Source: Cloacibacillus sp. An23 (GTDB lineage: Bacteria > Synergistota > Synergistia > Synergistales > Synergistaceae). Taken from it: a DNA stretch of 64,000 nt. Where the stretch lies: NCBI RefSeq assembly GCF_002159945.1, contig NZ_NFJQ01000002.1, forward strand, positions 1-64,000, in the 5' to 3' direction. Position 1 is the first letter of the stretch. Every line of letters starts with the position of its first letter. A program made the position numbers and the translations under genes. The notes under the pieces were generated by a model. It saw nothing but the letters and a program-made list of their open reading frames with translations, made no database searches and was not told the DNA's origin. This document shows positions 17,291-25,332 of this stretch, one piece after another.

Positions 17291-18030
17291 ACGCGGAGAC
17301 CGCCGCGCTTATAGAGAATTCGCAGGGATGGCGCGAGCTTTCGGCCGCGGCGGAAGCCGGGCGTCTTCCGCAGTCCGTCGGCGTGTCGCTGCCGTCCGTC
17401 ATGCACGAGGCCTTCGTCGAGATGTACGGCCGGCTCGTGCTCGGCGACGACGGGCTATGGACTGACGGCGCGCACCCGGACATGATAAGCGCGGGGAGCC
17501 GGACCGCCGCTCCTACAATAGAAGAATGCCGCAGGCTCCAGGGAGAGCTGGCTCTGCATCCGCTTTCGGCCCAGCGCCGCCTCGCCGTCGTATGGACCGC
17601 GGACAAGCTCGCGATAGAGGCGTCGAACAGCCTGCTGAAGATAACTGAGGAGCCGCCCGCGCACGGGAGCATCCTGTTCGTATCCGAGGAGAACAACCTC
17701 ATACCTACGATAAAAAGCCGTATATGGTCCGTTCATATAGACTTGCCGGAGGAGATGACGAAGGCCGTCCCGGCGCCGCGCGCGGCGGCGGAGTGGGCGC
17801 GCTGGATGGATTCGTCCAGAAAGCCGTCTCCTGAGATACTTTTTCTTGAAATGCAGGGCTGGGCGCGCGATTTCGCCTCGAAAGGCGACTACGCGCGGGC
17901 GTCCGGCCTTGATTCGCTTATACGCATAATGGAGCAGCGGCGGCTGCCGGCGTCGATGATCCAGGACGTCGCGTTCGCCGTGCTCAAGGAGGAAGTCCCT
18001 TATGAGAAAATACTTGGCGGTTTATGGTAA
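17287..18030 (+). CDS. holB: DNA polymerase III delta-prime-like clamp-loader subunit
   Basis: 247 residues, shorter than typical delta-prime (about 320). The segment RRLAVVWTADKLAIEASNSL and LLKITEEPPAHGSILFVSE followed by TIKSRIW matches the sensor and SRC-like region of clamp-loader subunits (usual form RC or SRC). There is no Walker A motif and no zinc cysteines, as expected for a non-hydrolysing delta-prime. Start is GTG overlapping the tmk stop; its own 3' end overlaps ricT by 29 bases. Position between tmk and ricT supports the call. Confidence 0.8.
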   Translation: MNAETAALIENSQGWRELSAAAEAGRLPQSVGVSLPSVMHEAFVEMYGRLVLGDDGLWTDGAHPDMISAGSRTAAPTIEECRRLQGELALHPLSAQRRLAVVWTADKLAIEASNSLLKITEEPPAHGSILFVSEENNLIPTIKSRIWSVHIDLPEEMTKAVPAPRAAAEWARWMDSSRKPSPEILFLEMQGWARDFASKGDYARASGLDSLIRIMEQRRLPASMIQDVAFAVLKEEVPYEKILGGLW

Positions 18031-19243
18031 ACCGCGTTATCTCGGCCTCGTCGAGTACGACGGGGATATAAAAAAATGCGCCAAGCTCGTCGTTGAAACT
18101 GCGCGCGGAGAGGAGAACGCCCTTGTGGTCGGGGAGCTTACGCCGGAGCAGGAGCGCGAGTACAGGCAGCTCAGGCACTCGTCCGAACACGGCGACGGCA
18201 TGGTGAAAAACTCGGAGCCGGTAGTCACCGACCTCGCTTTCGTCGGCTTCGCCACGGATGACGACCTAGAGAGAGAGGACGAGTACCGCGAAGAGGAAAA
18301 GTCCATACTGGTCGAGGCGAAAAGGCTGCTCAAGCCGCACAAACTCGACATGAAGCTGATAGACGTCGAATTTCTGCGCGCCAAGCGCAAACTCTTCTTC
18401 TATTTTTCATCGGATCAGCGCGTGGACTTCCGCGCCTATGTGCGCGACCTCGCGCGCGAGTTCAAGACGCGCATCGAGCTGCGTCAGGTCGGCGTGCGCG
18501 ATGAGGCGAAAATAATCCGCGGCGTCGGCCCCTGCGGACGGCCATGCTGCTGTAGCTACTGGCTCAACCAGTTCGCCCCAATCTGCATAAAAATGGTAAA
18601 AGAGCAGAATCTGGCGCTCAACCCCTCGAAAATCTCCGGCATATGCGGCAGGCTCATGTGCTGCATGTGCTACGAATACGGCGTATATCACGAGGCGTGG
18701 GAGGGATTCCCGCATCCGGGCTCGAAGATAAAGACGCCGAACGGAAGCGTCGTCGTCGCCGGTATAGACCTCCCGACGCAGAGCCTGAGAGTAATGGCCG
18801 CCGGCAAAGGCGAGCTGAAAATACCGAAGGACCGCTTCGAGGAATTCCGCGAGACGGTGACCTCTGGCGGCGAATGGGTCGTCCCCGAGGCCGAGCCGGA
18901 GGAGGAGCCGGTTTTCTCGATTCACGAGGCTTTCAGCATGGGAGGCGGATGCCAGCGCTGCCGCGCCGGGAAGGAGCCGGATCCTAAAAAAGAACGCGAA
19001 CAGCAGGAGAACGACGGCGCGAAGGAGCAGCACGACGACCGCCGCCGCGGAAAACGCAGGAAAAAGCACGCGCCCCGCCCTGAGCGCCGGCAGGAGACGG
19101 ACGAGGCCGACGTACCGGGAGCCGCCCCGCGCTTCGGCTCCGACCCGCAGCAGCAGGAGCGAGATAAAAGAGCCGGCGACAGGCCGAGACGCCATTCTCC
19201 GCGCCGCAGAAGGCCGTCCGGCGCTAAAAAAGGCGCGGAGTAG
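18002..19243 (+). CDS. ricT: PSP1-domain protein RicT (YaaT)
   Basis: 413 residues. Residues about 1-280 are the PSP1 domain, with the cysteine-rich motifs CGRPCCCSYWLNQF and ICGRLMCCMCYEYG that in Bacillus bind Fe-S clusters in the RicT-RicA-RicF complex affecting RNase Y and sporulation. After about residue 325 there is an 85-residue, highly charged, low-complexity tail rich in Arg, Lys, Glu and Gln (for example DDRRRGKRRKKHA), which common RicT proteins lack. Overlaps holB by 29 bases. The tail may bind RNA or be disordered linker; that is inference. Confidence 0.88.
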   Translation: MRKYLAVYGKPRYLGLVEYDGDIKKCAKLVVETARGEENALVVGELTPEQEREYRQLRHSSEHGDGMVKNSEPVVTDLAFVGFATDDDLEREDEYREEEKSILVEAKRLLKPHKLDMKLIDVEFLRAKRKLFFYFSSDQRVDFRAYVRDLAREFKTRIELRQVGVRDEAKIIRGVGPCGRPCCCSYWLNQFAPICIKMVKEQNLALNPSKISGICGRLMCCMCYEYGVYHEAWEGFPHPGSKIKTPNGSVVVAGIDLPTQSLRVMAAGKGELKIPKDRFEEFRETVTSGGEWVVPEAEPEEEPVFSIHEAFSMGGGCQRCRAGKEPDPKKEREQQENDGAKEQHDDRRRGKRRKKHAPRPERRQETDEADVPGAAPRFGSDPQQQERDKRAGDRPRRHSPRRRRPSGAKKGAE

Positions 19244-19288
19244 CGCGCTGCGCAAAAAGTCCTGATTTTTACGAAGGAGGCAGAAGCA

Positions 19289-20215
19289 TTGAGCTTTTTC
19301 AAAAATTTCGCCGAGAAACTTAAAAACGCCGGGAACAAATGGACGCAGAGCGTCTCCAACCTCTTCTCCGACGACCCCGTTGACGACGGCTTCTGGGACG
19401 AGCTTGAGGAGCAGCTCATACTCGGCGACGTCGGCATAGACACGACCGAAGAACTTATAGCAGAACTCCGCCGCGTGATGATAGACAGGCGCATAAGCAA
19501 CAAACGCGAGCTCAAATCGGCCTTCGCCGAGCTGCTGGTCGCGCGCCTCGAAGCCGTGCCGGGAATGGGCCGTCCGCTAGACGTGGAGCATAGCCCCTCC
19601 GTCGTAATAATGATAGGCGTGAACGGCAGCGGGAAAACCACGACCTGCGGCAAACTGGCGGCGCAGTTCAAGGCCGAGGGCAGGAAAGTCATCATGGCCG
19701 CGGCCGACACCTTCCGCGCGGCGGCGATAGAGCAGCTCAAGGCGTGGGGCGAACGCGCGGGAGTGCGCGTCATCGCGCAGAAGCAGGACAGCGACCCCGC
19801 AGCCGTCGTCTACGACGCACTGCTCGCGGCGAAGGCCGCGAACGCCGACGTGATACTCGTCGACACAGCGGGACGCCTCCACACGAAATCCAACCTCATG
19901 GAAGAGCTGTCGAAGGTCACGCGCGTTATAAAGCGCGAAATCCCCGAGGGCCCCTCCGAGGTGCTCATCGTCCTCGACGCCGTTACGGGACAGAACGGCT
20001 TCATGCAGGCCGAGACCTTCGGCAAGGCGATGCCGATAACGGGCGTCGTACTGACGAAATTCGACAACACCTCGAAGGGCGGCATAGTCATAGCGATAGC
20101 GGACCGCCTTAAAACGCCGATACGCTACGTCGGCCTAGGCGAGGGAATAGACGACCTACAGCTTTTTGAGCCGCGCGCCTTCGTCGAAACCCTGCTCGAC
20201 ATAAAAAATGACTGA
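19289..20215 (+). CDS. ftsY: signal recognition particle receptor FtsY
   Basis: 308 residues, covering only the N and G domains; the acidic A domain of enterobacterial FtsY is absent, as in many bacteria. GTPase motifs: GVNGSGKTTTCGKLA (G1), ADTFRAAAIEQL, DTAGRLHTKSNLM (G3), TKFDNTSKGG (G4). It docks SRP-ribosome complexes at the membrane. Start is TTG at 19289 with AAGGAGG at 19274-19280, eight bases upstream. Its stop overlaps the start of the DUF4416 gene by eight bases. Confidence 0.95.
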   Translation: MSFFKNFAEKLKNAGNKWTQSVSNLFSDDPVDDGFWDELEEQLILGDVGIDTTEELIAELRRVMIDRRISNKRELKSAFAELLVARLEAVPGMGRPLDVEHSPSVVIMIGVNGSGKTTTCGKLAAQFKAEGRKVIMAAADTFRAAAIEQLKAWGERAGVRVIAQKQDSDPAAVVYDALLAAKAANADVILVDTAGRLHTKSNLMEELSKVTRVIKREIPEGPSEVLIVLDAVTGQNGFMQAETFGKAMPITGVVLTKFDNTSKGGIVIAIADRLKTPIRYVGLGEGIDDLQLFEPRAFVETLLDIKND

Positions 20216-20771
20216 GAACCGCGCTGCGCTGCATAACTGCGAAGGCCGCCACCCGCGCGACCCGCTCGTAAAAAAAATAGCGGCGCTGCTCGTTCCGCGC
20301 GGCGACGAAGACACGCTCCGCCGCACGCTCTCCATGCTCGCCGGAAAATGGGGCGAGCCGGAGCGCGTAAGCGTGCGCCTGCCCTTTGTATGGACCAACT
20401 ACTACGAAGAGATCGCGCCCGAGCTCGACCGCCTGTTCGTATCGTATCCTGGACTGTATAAAATGTCCGACCTGCCGGGCTGGAAGCTCGAAAGCTGCGC
20501 CATGGAGCGCGAAAGCGGGAACGGAAATGGCCGGCGCGTAAACATAGACCCTGGCACAATAGACGGCGCGCGCCTGCTGCTCGCGTCAACCAAAGGGCAG
20601 GCGCACCGCGTCTACCTGAGAGACGGAATATTCTGCGAAGTCACGCTCTGCCGGAGAAAAGGACGCTGGGAGAGCTTTTTTTATACCTTCCCGGACTTCA
20701 GGAGCGGGGCCTACGACGCGTGGCTGGAGCTCGTGCGGGAAGACTGGAAGCGGGAAGTCAGAGAAGTTTAA
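20208..20771 (+). CDS. DUF4416 family protein
   Basis: 187 residues. The pattern LFVSYPGLYKMSDLPGWKLE, then NIDPGTIDGARLLLASTKGQ, HRVYLRDGIFCEVTL and a final FYTFPDF is that of DUF4416, a family of unknown function in anaerobes. No signal peptide or membrane segment. Overlaps the end of ftsY and lies just before purB. No role can be given. Confidence 0.8.
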   Translation: MTENRAALHNCEGRHPRDPLVKKIAALLVPRGDEDTLRRTLSMLAGKWGEPERVSVRLPFVWTNYYEEIAPELDRLFVSYPGLYKMSDLPGWKLESCAMERESGNGNGRRVNIDPGTIDGARLLLASTKGQAHRVYLRDGIFCEVTLCRRKGRWESFFYTFPDFRSGAYDAWLELVREDWKREVREV

Positions 20772-20797
20772 AAAAATATAAATCAGGAGGTCATCAC

Positions 20798-22120
20798 ATG
20801 ATACCGCGCTACGAGACACCGGAAATAAAGAAAATATGGACCGACCAGAACCGTTTCGGACGCTGGCTCGACGTAGAACTCGCCGCAACGCGCGCGTGGC
20901 ACGAAGAGGGCGTAGTGCCGGACGAAGACTACAAAAACATCGTCGAGAAAGCCGGATTTTCCGTCGAACGCATCCACGAGATAGAAGAAGTTACACAGCA
21001 CGACGTGATAGCCTTCGTCTCCAGCGTCGCGGAGACGATAGGCGAGTCTGGACGCTTCGTCCACCTCGGACTGACGAGCAGCGACGTTATAGACACCGCA
21101 TCGTCGCTCATGCTCGGGGAAAGCCTCGACGTCGTCATCGCCGAACTAGAAAAACTGCACAGACTCGTCGGCGAAAAGGCAGTCGAATACAAAATGACCC
21201 CCTGCGCCGGACGTACCCACGGCGTACACGCCGAGCCGACGACCTTCGGCCTCAAGCTGCTCAACCACTATGCGGAGATAGGCCGCGACATCAAGCGGCT
21301 GAAGCAGACGAAGAAAGAAATGATGGTCGGCAAACTCTCCGGCGCGGTCGGCACCTACGCCAACTGCCCGCCGAAGATAGAGGCGCGCGTCTGCGAGCTG
21401 CTCGGCCTCGCTATAGACCCCGTGGCGACGCAGGTCATACAGCGCGACCGCCACGCGCGCGTCATAACCGACATGGCGATAGCCGGAGCTACGCTCGAGC
21501 GGCTCGCGCTCGAGATACGCCACCTCCAGCGCACGGAAGTGCTCGAAGCGCTCGAACCATTCAAGAAGGGACAGAAAGGCTCCTCCGCGATGCCGCACAA
21601 GAAAAACCCGATACTCTGCGAGCGCGTCTGCGGAATGTCGCGCCTGCTGCGCGGCTACGCCGTCCCCGCGCTGGAAAACATCGCTCTGTGGCACGAGCGC
21701 GACATAAGCCATTCGTCGGTAGAGCGCGTCATGTGGCCGGACGCATTCCATCTGCTGCACTACATGACGAAAAAGATGATACAGATAATCTCCGGCATGA
21801 CCGTAGACACGGAAAAGATGCGTGAGAACATGGACATCACAAAAGGGCTGCTCTTCTCTGGGCGCGTGCTCATCGAACTCGTCGAACACGAGGGCATCAG
21901 CCGCGAAGACGCCTACGCCATCGCGCAGAGCAACGCCATGCGCTGCTGGAACGAAAAGATTCCCCTGCTTGATTTGCTGAAATCCGACAAGAGAATCACC
22001 AATATGTCCGCATCAGAACTGGAATCTTTGTTTGATTTGGAGTATTATCTAAAGCACATCAACGAGGTCTTCAGCCGTTTCCCGGAGCTTTGCGGCGAGG
22101 GAGCCTCTGACACAAAATAA
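20798..22120 (+). CDS. purB: adenylosuccinate lyase
   Basis: 440 residues from the ATG at 20798, which has AGGAGG at 20785-20790. Family signature GSSAMPHKKNPI (about 264-275), together with LTSSDVIDTA and THGVHAEPTTFGLK, identifies PurB. It catalyses two steps of purine synthesis, from SAICAR to AICAR and from adenylosuccinate to AMP. The open frame extends upstream into DUF4416 but without a ribosome binding site. Followed after 17 bases by glpX. Confidence 0.95.
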   Translation: MIPRYETPEIKKIWTDQNRFGRWLDVELAATRAWHEEGVVPDEDYKNIVEKAGFSVERIHEIEEVTQHDVIAFVSSVAETIGESGRFVHLGLTSSDVIDTASSLMLGESLDVVIAELEKLHRLVGEKAVEYKMTPCAGRTHGVHAEPTTFGLKLLNHYAEIGRDIKRLKQTKKEMMVGKLSGAVGTYANCPPKIEARVCELLGLAIDPVATQVIQRDRHARVITDMAIAGATLERLALEIRHLQRTEVLEALEPFKKGQKGSSAMPHKKNPILCERVCGMSRLLRGYAVPALENIALWHERDISHSSVERVMWPDAFHLLHYMTKKMIQIISGMTVDTEKMRENMDITKGLLFSGRVLIELVEHEGISREDAYAIAQSNAMRCWNEKIPLLDLLKSDKRITNMSASELESLFDLEYYLKHINEVFSRFPELCGEGASDTK

Positions 22121-22137
22121 TACGGGGGGATTTTGTT

Positions 22138-23145
22138 ATGTCACCTGACAGAAATCTAGCGCTTGAAATGGTAAGAGCCACGGAGGCCGCCGCTATGGCT
22201 GCGGGACGCTGGATGGGACGCGGCGACAAAAACGGCGTCGACGGAGCCGCCGTCAACGCTATGCGCTTCATGCTCAACACCGTCGAGATGGACGGCGTCA
22301 TCGTGATCGGCGAAGGCGAAAAAGATGAAGCGCCGATGCTCTTCAACGGAGAAAAGCTCGGCCGCGGCGAAGAGCCGAAGGTCGATATCGCGGTAGACCC
22401 AATCGACGGAACCCGCCTGACGGCCTACGGGCTTCCGAACGCGGTAAGCGTCGTTGCATTCGCCGAGCGCGGCACGATGTACAACCCGCAGCACATCTTC
22501 TACATGGACAAGATAGCGACCGGCCCCTATGCGGCGCACGCGATCAACATCGAAGCGAGTCCGACCGACAACATCCGCGCCGTCGCGCGCGCTCTGCGCA
22601 AGTCCGTCGAAGACGTCACCGTAGTCGTCCTCGACAGGCCTCGCCATGAAGAGCTGATAAAGGAAATCCGTTCCATTCACGCACGCATCCGCCTCATCCC
22701 CGACGGAGACGTAGCTGGAGCCCTCTCGACCTGCAAGCCTAATTCCGGCATCGACCTCCTTATGGGAGTCGGCGGCTCGCCGGAAGCCATCATCACCGCC
22801 TGCGCCATCAAGTGCATCGGCGGGAACATGCAGTGCAAGCTCTGGCCGCGCAACGACGAAGACCGCGAAAAGTGCAAGGAAAAGGGCATGGACGTCAACA
22901 AAGTGCTCCACCTCAACGACCTCGTCAAGAGCGAAAACGTCTTCTTCGCGGCGACCGGCGTCACCGACGGCGACTGGCTCCGCGGCGTCCGCTATATGGG
23001 CGACGGCATTGAGACGAGCTCACTCGTCATGCGTGCGAAGAGCGGCACTCTGCGCTACATCAACGCAGTCCACAACGTCCAGAAGCTCGACGAAATCAGC
23101 AGCATCAAATACGGCGCGCATCAGAACGACGCGTACTTCCTCTAG
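22138..23145 (+). CDS. glpX: class II fructose-1,6-bisphosphatase
   Basis: 335 residues. Motifs VIGEGEKDEAPML and DIAVDPIDGTRLTAYG carry the lithium-sensitive phosphatase metal-binding residues, and GVGGSPEAIITACAIKCIGG is typical of GlpX. It releases phosphate from fructose-1,6-bisphosphate in gluconeogenesis. Start ATG with GGGGGGA-like ribosome binding site upstream. A strong bidirectional terminator follows. Confidence 0.94.
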   Translation: MSPDRNLALEMVRATEAAAMAAGRWMGRGDKNGVDGAAVNAMRFMLNTVEMDGVIVIGEGEKDEAPMLFNGEKLGRGEEPKVDIAVDPIDGTRLTAYGLPNAVSVVAFAERGTMYNPQHIFYMDKIATGPYAAHAINIEASPTDNIRAVARALRKSVEDVTVVVLDRPRHEELIKEIRSIHARIRLIPDGDVAGALSTCKPNSGIDLLMGVGGSPEAIITACAIKCIGGNMQCKLWPRNDEDREKCKEKGMDVNKVLHLNDLVKSENVFFAATGVTDGDWLRGVRYMGDGIETSSLVMRAKSGTLRYINAVHNVQKLDEISSIKYGAHQNDAYFL

Positions 23146-23176
23146 GTTTGACGACAGAAAAACCCAAACGTATAAA

Positions 23177-23213
23177 AATAGAGCGCGGGCGACGAACCCG
23201 CGCTTAAATTTTG
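23177..23213. terminator. bidirectional rho-independent terminator
   Basis: AGCGCGGG (23182-23189) pairs with CCCGCGCT (23197-23204). An AAAAATA on the left and an AAATTTTG on the right give U-rich tails for both directions, serving glpX (+) and the convergent small repeat protein gene (-). Confidence 0.8.
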
Positions 23214-23263
23214 TCTTTTCTTAGGCTCGCGCGCTTAACGAGAACGCCGCGCATGAAGCTGTT

Positions 23264-23590
23264 TTACCTGACTCCCGGGAATGCGTCCACGTATTGGATC
23301 TTCAGGTCAGGAAAGCTGTCCACGAACTGTACCGTAAAATCTTCGCCGCGCTCAACGAACTTCCATTCTCCGATTTCGTCAGCGAAGGACTGCACTTTTT
23401 TCACTTTTAGATCCGGGAATCTGTCTACTACCTGGACTTTCAGGTCGGGGAAGCTGTTCACTACTTTCACTTTGCCGCAGAGCCTTATGCCTTTGCAGCG
23501 GCCGTCAGGCGTTGCCTCCGCGGCTCGCGAAGAGAGCGCCAGCGCTGCGATTATCGCTAACGCTGTTATTATCGCGAGTATTCTGGTCAA
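23264..23590 (-). CDS. small exported repeat protein, 7(1) septoil-knot-like
   Basis: 108 residues. Residues 1-23 form a signal peptide (ILAIITALAIIAALALSSRAAEA). The mature part repeats a roughly 12-residue unit: KVVNSFPDLKV, QVVDRFPDLKV, KKVQSFADEIGEW, KFVERGEDFTV, QFVDSFPDLKI, QYVDAFPGV. This matches my memory of the small '7(1) septoil knot' family, a beta-repeat fold; that assignment is from memory and not certain. A cysteine pair (C32, C38) precedes the repeats. Likely periplasmic or secreted. Single-gene unit, convergent with glpX. Confidence 0.75.
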   Translation of the reverse strand: MTRILAIITALAIIAALALSSRAAEATPDGRCKGIRLCGKVKVVNSFPDLKVQVVDRFPDLKVKKVQSFADEIGEWKFVERGEDFTVQFVDSFPDLKIQYVDAFPGVR

Positions 23591-23782
23591 GCCGTTTCCA
23601 CTCCTTCGTCCGAGCGGCGTCCAGCTGAAAAGCGAAAACAGCCGCCGCAGTCACACGGCGCGCCTGAGCCGTTTGTCTGCGCTTCCCGCCAGTGCGCTCT
23701 GTGCTTTCCTAAATTATAGAATATGCTGCTCCTTCGATTGCGAACGAGCGGAAGGCTGGCGCAGCCGCGGCCCGCTGAGGCG

Positions 23783-23808
23783 AAAAATCCCCCGCGTTAC
23801 GGCGGGGG
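23783..23808 (-). terminator. rho-independent terminator of cysS
   Basis: Read on the minus strand: CCCCCGC (23808-23802), six-base loop, GCGGGGG (23795-23789), then ATTTTT. Placed 26 bases after the cysS stop. Confidence 0.85.
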
Positions 23809-23833
23809 AGCGTGTTTTTTCGTTTTTTGCCCG

Positions 23834-25240
23834 TTATATGTTCCTCTTCCAGCGCGGCCCCTGCGGCGTGTCTTCTATGACGATCCCCTTAGCCGCGAGC
23901 ATGTCGCGGATCTCGTCGGAGCGCTTGAAGTTCTTCGCCTTTCTCGCCTCCGCGCGCTCAGCTACGAGCGCGTCTATCTCGGCGTCCTCGTCGTTCGCTT
24001 TCTTCTCTTCTTTCAGATAGCCGAGAATTTCGTTCGTCTTCTCGAAGAATGCCTCAGCCTCGCGAAGCCCCTCCGCGTCTATCTCTTTGTGCTCGCCCAG
24101 ATGGACGTTGACGGCGCGAACCATTTCGAAGATGCTGCCGAAGGCTCCCGCGGTGTTGAAGTCGTCGTCCATAGCTTCTGTGAAGCCCTCTTTCGCGGCC
24201 TTCACCGCCTCGCGCAGAGTTTCGTCGGCTTCGCCCGCGGCGCGGTTGCCGAGCGCGAAGAGCATGTCGGCGCGGCAGTTGTTGAGCCGTTCGACCGCGG
24301 CCTTCGCGTGCTCGAGCCCTTCCTGCGAGAAGTTGAGCGGCGAGCGGTAGTGTACGCTCATGAGGAAGAAGCGGAGGACGAGCGGGCTTATCTTCTCGCG
24401 CGCGTCGCGTACGGTGAGGAAGTTGCCGAGCGACTTCGACATTTTTTCTTTGTCTATGAGCAGATAGGCGTTGTGCAGCCAGTATCTGACGAACTGCGCG
24501 TCGTTGGCGCATTCGGACTGTGCTATCTCGTTCTCGTGGTGCGGGAAGATGAGGTCGCTGCCGCCGCCGTGGATGTCTATGGTTTTGCCGAGGTATTTCG
24601 TAGACATCGCGCTGCACTCGATGTGCCAGCCGGGGCGTCCCTTGCCCCACGGGCTCTCCCAGAAAGGCTCGCCGGGCTTCGCGGCCTTCCAGAGCGCGAA
24701 ATCGAGCGGGCTCTTCTTGCGTTCGTCGACTTCTATGCGCGCGCCGGCGTTGAGCTCTTCGAGGCTCTGCTTTGAAAGCTTGCCGTACTCCGGGAAGCTC
24801 GGGACGCTGAAGTAGACGTCGCCGCCGGCCTCGTATGCGTGGCCCTTTTCGATAAGTTTCTCAATGATTTCGATGATGGCGGGAATCTCGTGCGTCGCGC
24901 GCGGGTTGACAGTCGCGCGGTGGATGCCGAGCGCGTCTGCGTCGGCGTAATATTCCGCGATATATTTCTCCGCGAGCTCGGCGACGGTGACGCCCATCTC
25001 GTTCGCGCGGTTTATCATCTTGTCGTCGATGTCGGTGAAGTTCTGCACGTATGTGACTTCGTAGCCCGTGCTCTCGAGATAGCGGCGGAATACGTCGAAG
25101 AGGACGAAGGGCCGCGCGTTGCCGATGTGGAAGAAGTTGTAGACCGTCGGCCCGCAGACGTAGAAGCGCACCTTGCCTGGCTCTATTGGGACGAAGGCCT
25201 CTTTTTTCCTCGTAAGATCGTTGTAGACTGTTAAAGACAT
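23834..25240 (-). CDS. cysS: cysteinyl-tRNA synthetase
   Basis: 468 residues. CGPTVYNFFHIGNARPF holds the zinc cysteine and the HIGH-type motif; EKMSKSLGN is the KMSKS motif; HGGGSDLIFPHHENEIAQ carries further zinc ligands. It charges tRNA(Cys). Divergent from uvrC across 92 bases and followed by its own terminator. Confidence 0.96.
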   Translation of the reverse strand: MSLTVYNDLTRKKEAFVPIEPGKVRFYVCGPTVYNFFHIGNARPFVLFDVFRRYLESTGYEVTYVQNFTDIDDKMINRANEMGVTVAELAEKYIAEYYADADALGIHRATVNPRATHEIPAIIEIIEKLIEKGHAYEAGGDVYFSVPSFPEYGKLSKQSLEELNAGARIEVDERKKSPLDFALWKAAKPGEPFWESPWGKGRPGWHIECSAMSTKYLGKTIDIHGGGSDLIFPHHENEIAQSECANDAQFVRYWLHNAYLLIDKEKMSKSLGNFLTVRDAREKISPLVLRFFLMSVHYRSPLNFSQEGLEHAKAAVERLNNCRADMLFALGNRAAGEADETLREAVKAAKEGFTEAMDDDFNTAGAFGSIFEMVRAVNVHLGEHKEIDAEGLREAEAFFEKTNEILGYLKEEKKANDEDAEIDALVAERAEARKAKNFKRSDEIRDMLAAKGIVIEDTPQGPRWKRNI

Positions 25241-25332
25241 TATTAAACTCGCACCTCCGCGATACGTTCTTTCTCAACTGTGTTATTATATCAAGTAATG
25301 CTGAACTGTAAGCAACGAAAGGAACCAATTCT

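Noticed and set aside
18407-19255. 282-residue minus-strand frame over ricT
   Set aside because: Alanine/leucine/arginine-rich shadow; no start context and ricT is clear.
20836-21825. 329-residue open frame in another frame of purB
   Set aside because: Arginine-rich translation typical of an out-of-frame GC-rich gene; purB motifs are complete in the other frame.
23264-23590. The repeated DNA in the small exported gene, considered as a CRISPR-like array
   Set aside because: Repeats are about 36 bases of coding sequence without spacers and translate into a regular peptide repeat.
25241-25332. Divergent promoters between cysS and uvrC
   Set aside because: A TATAAT occurs on the minus strand, but the upstream TTACAG is only 15 bases away and the plus-strand match is poorer, so neither is called.
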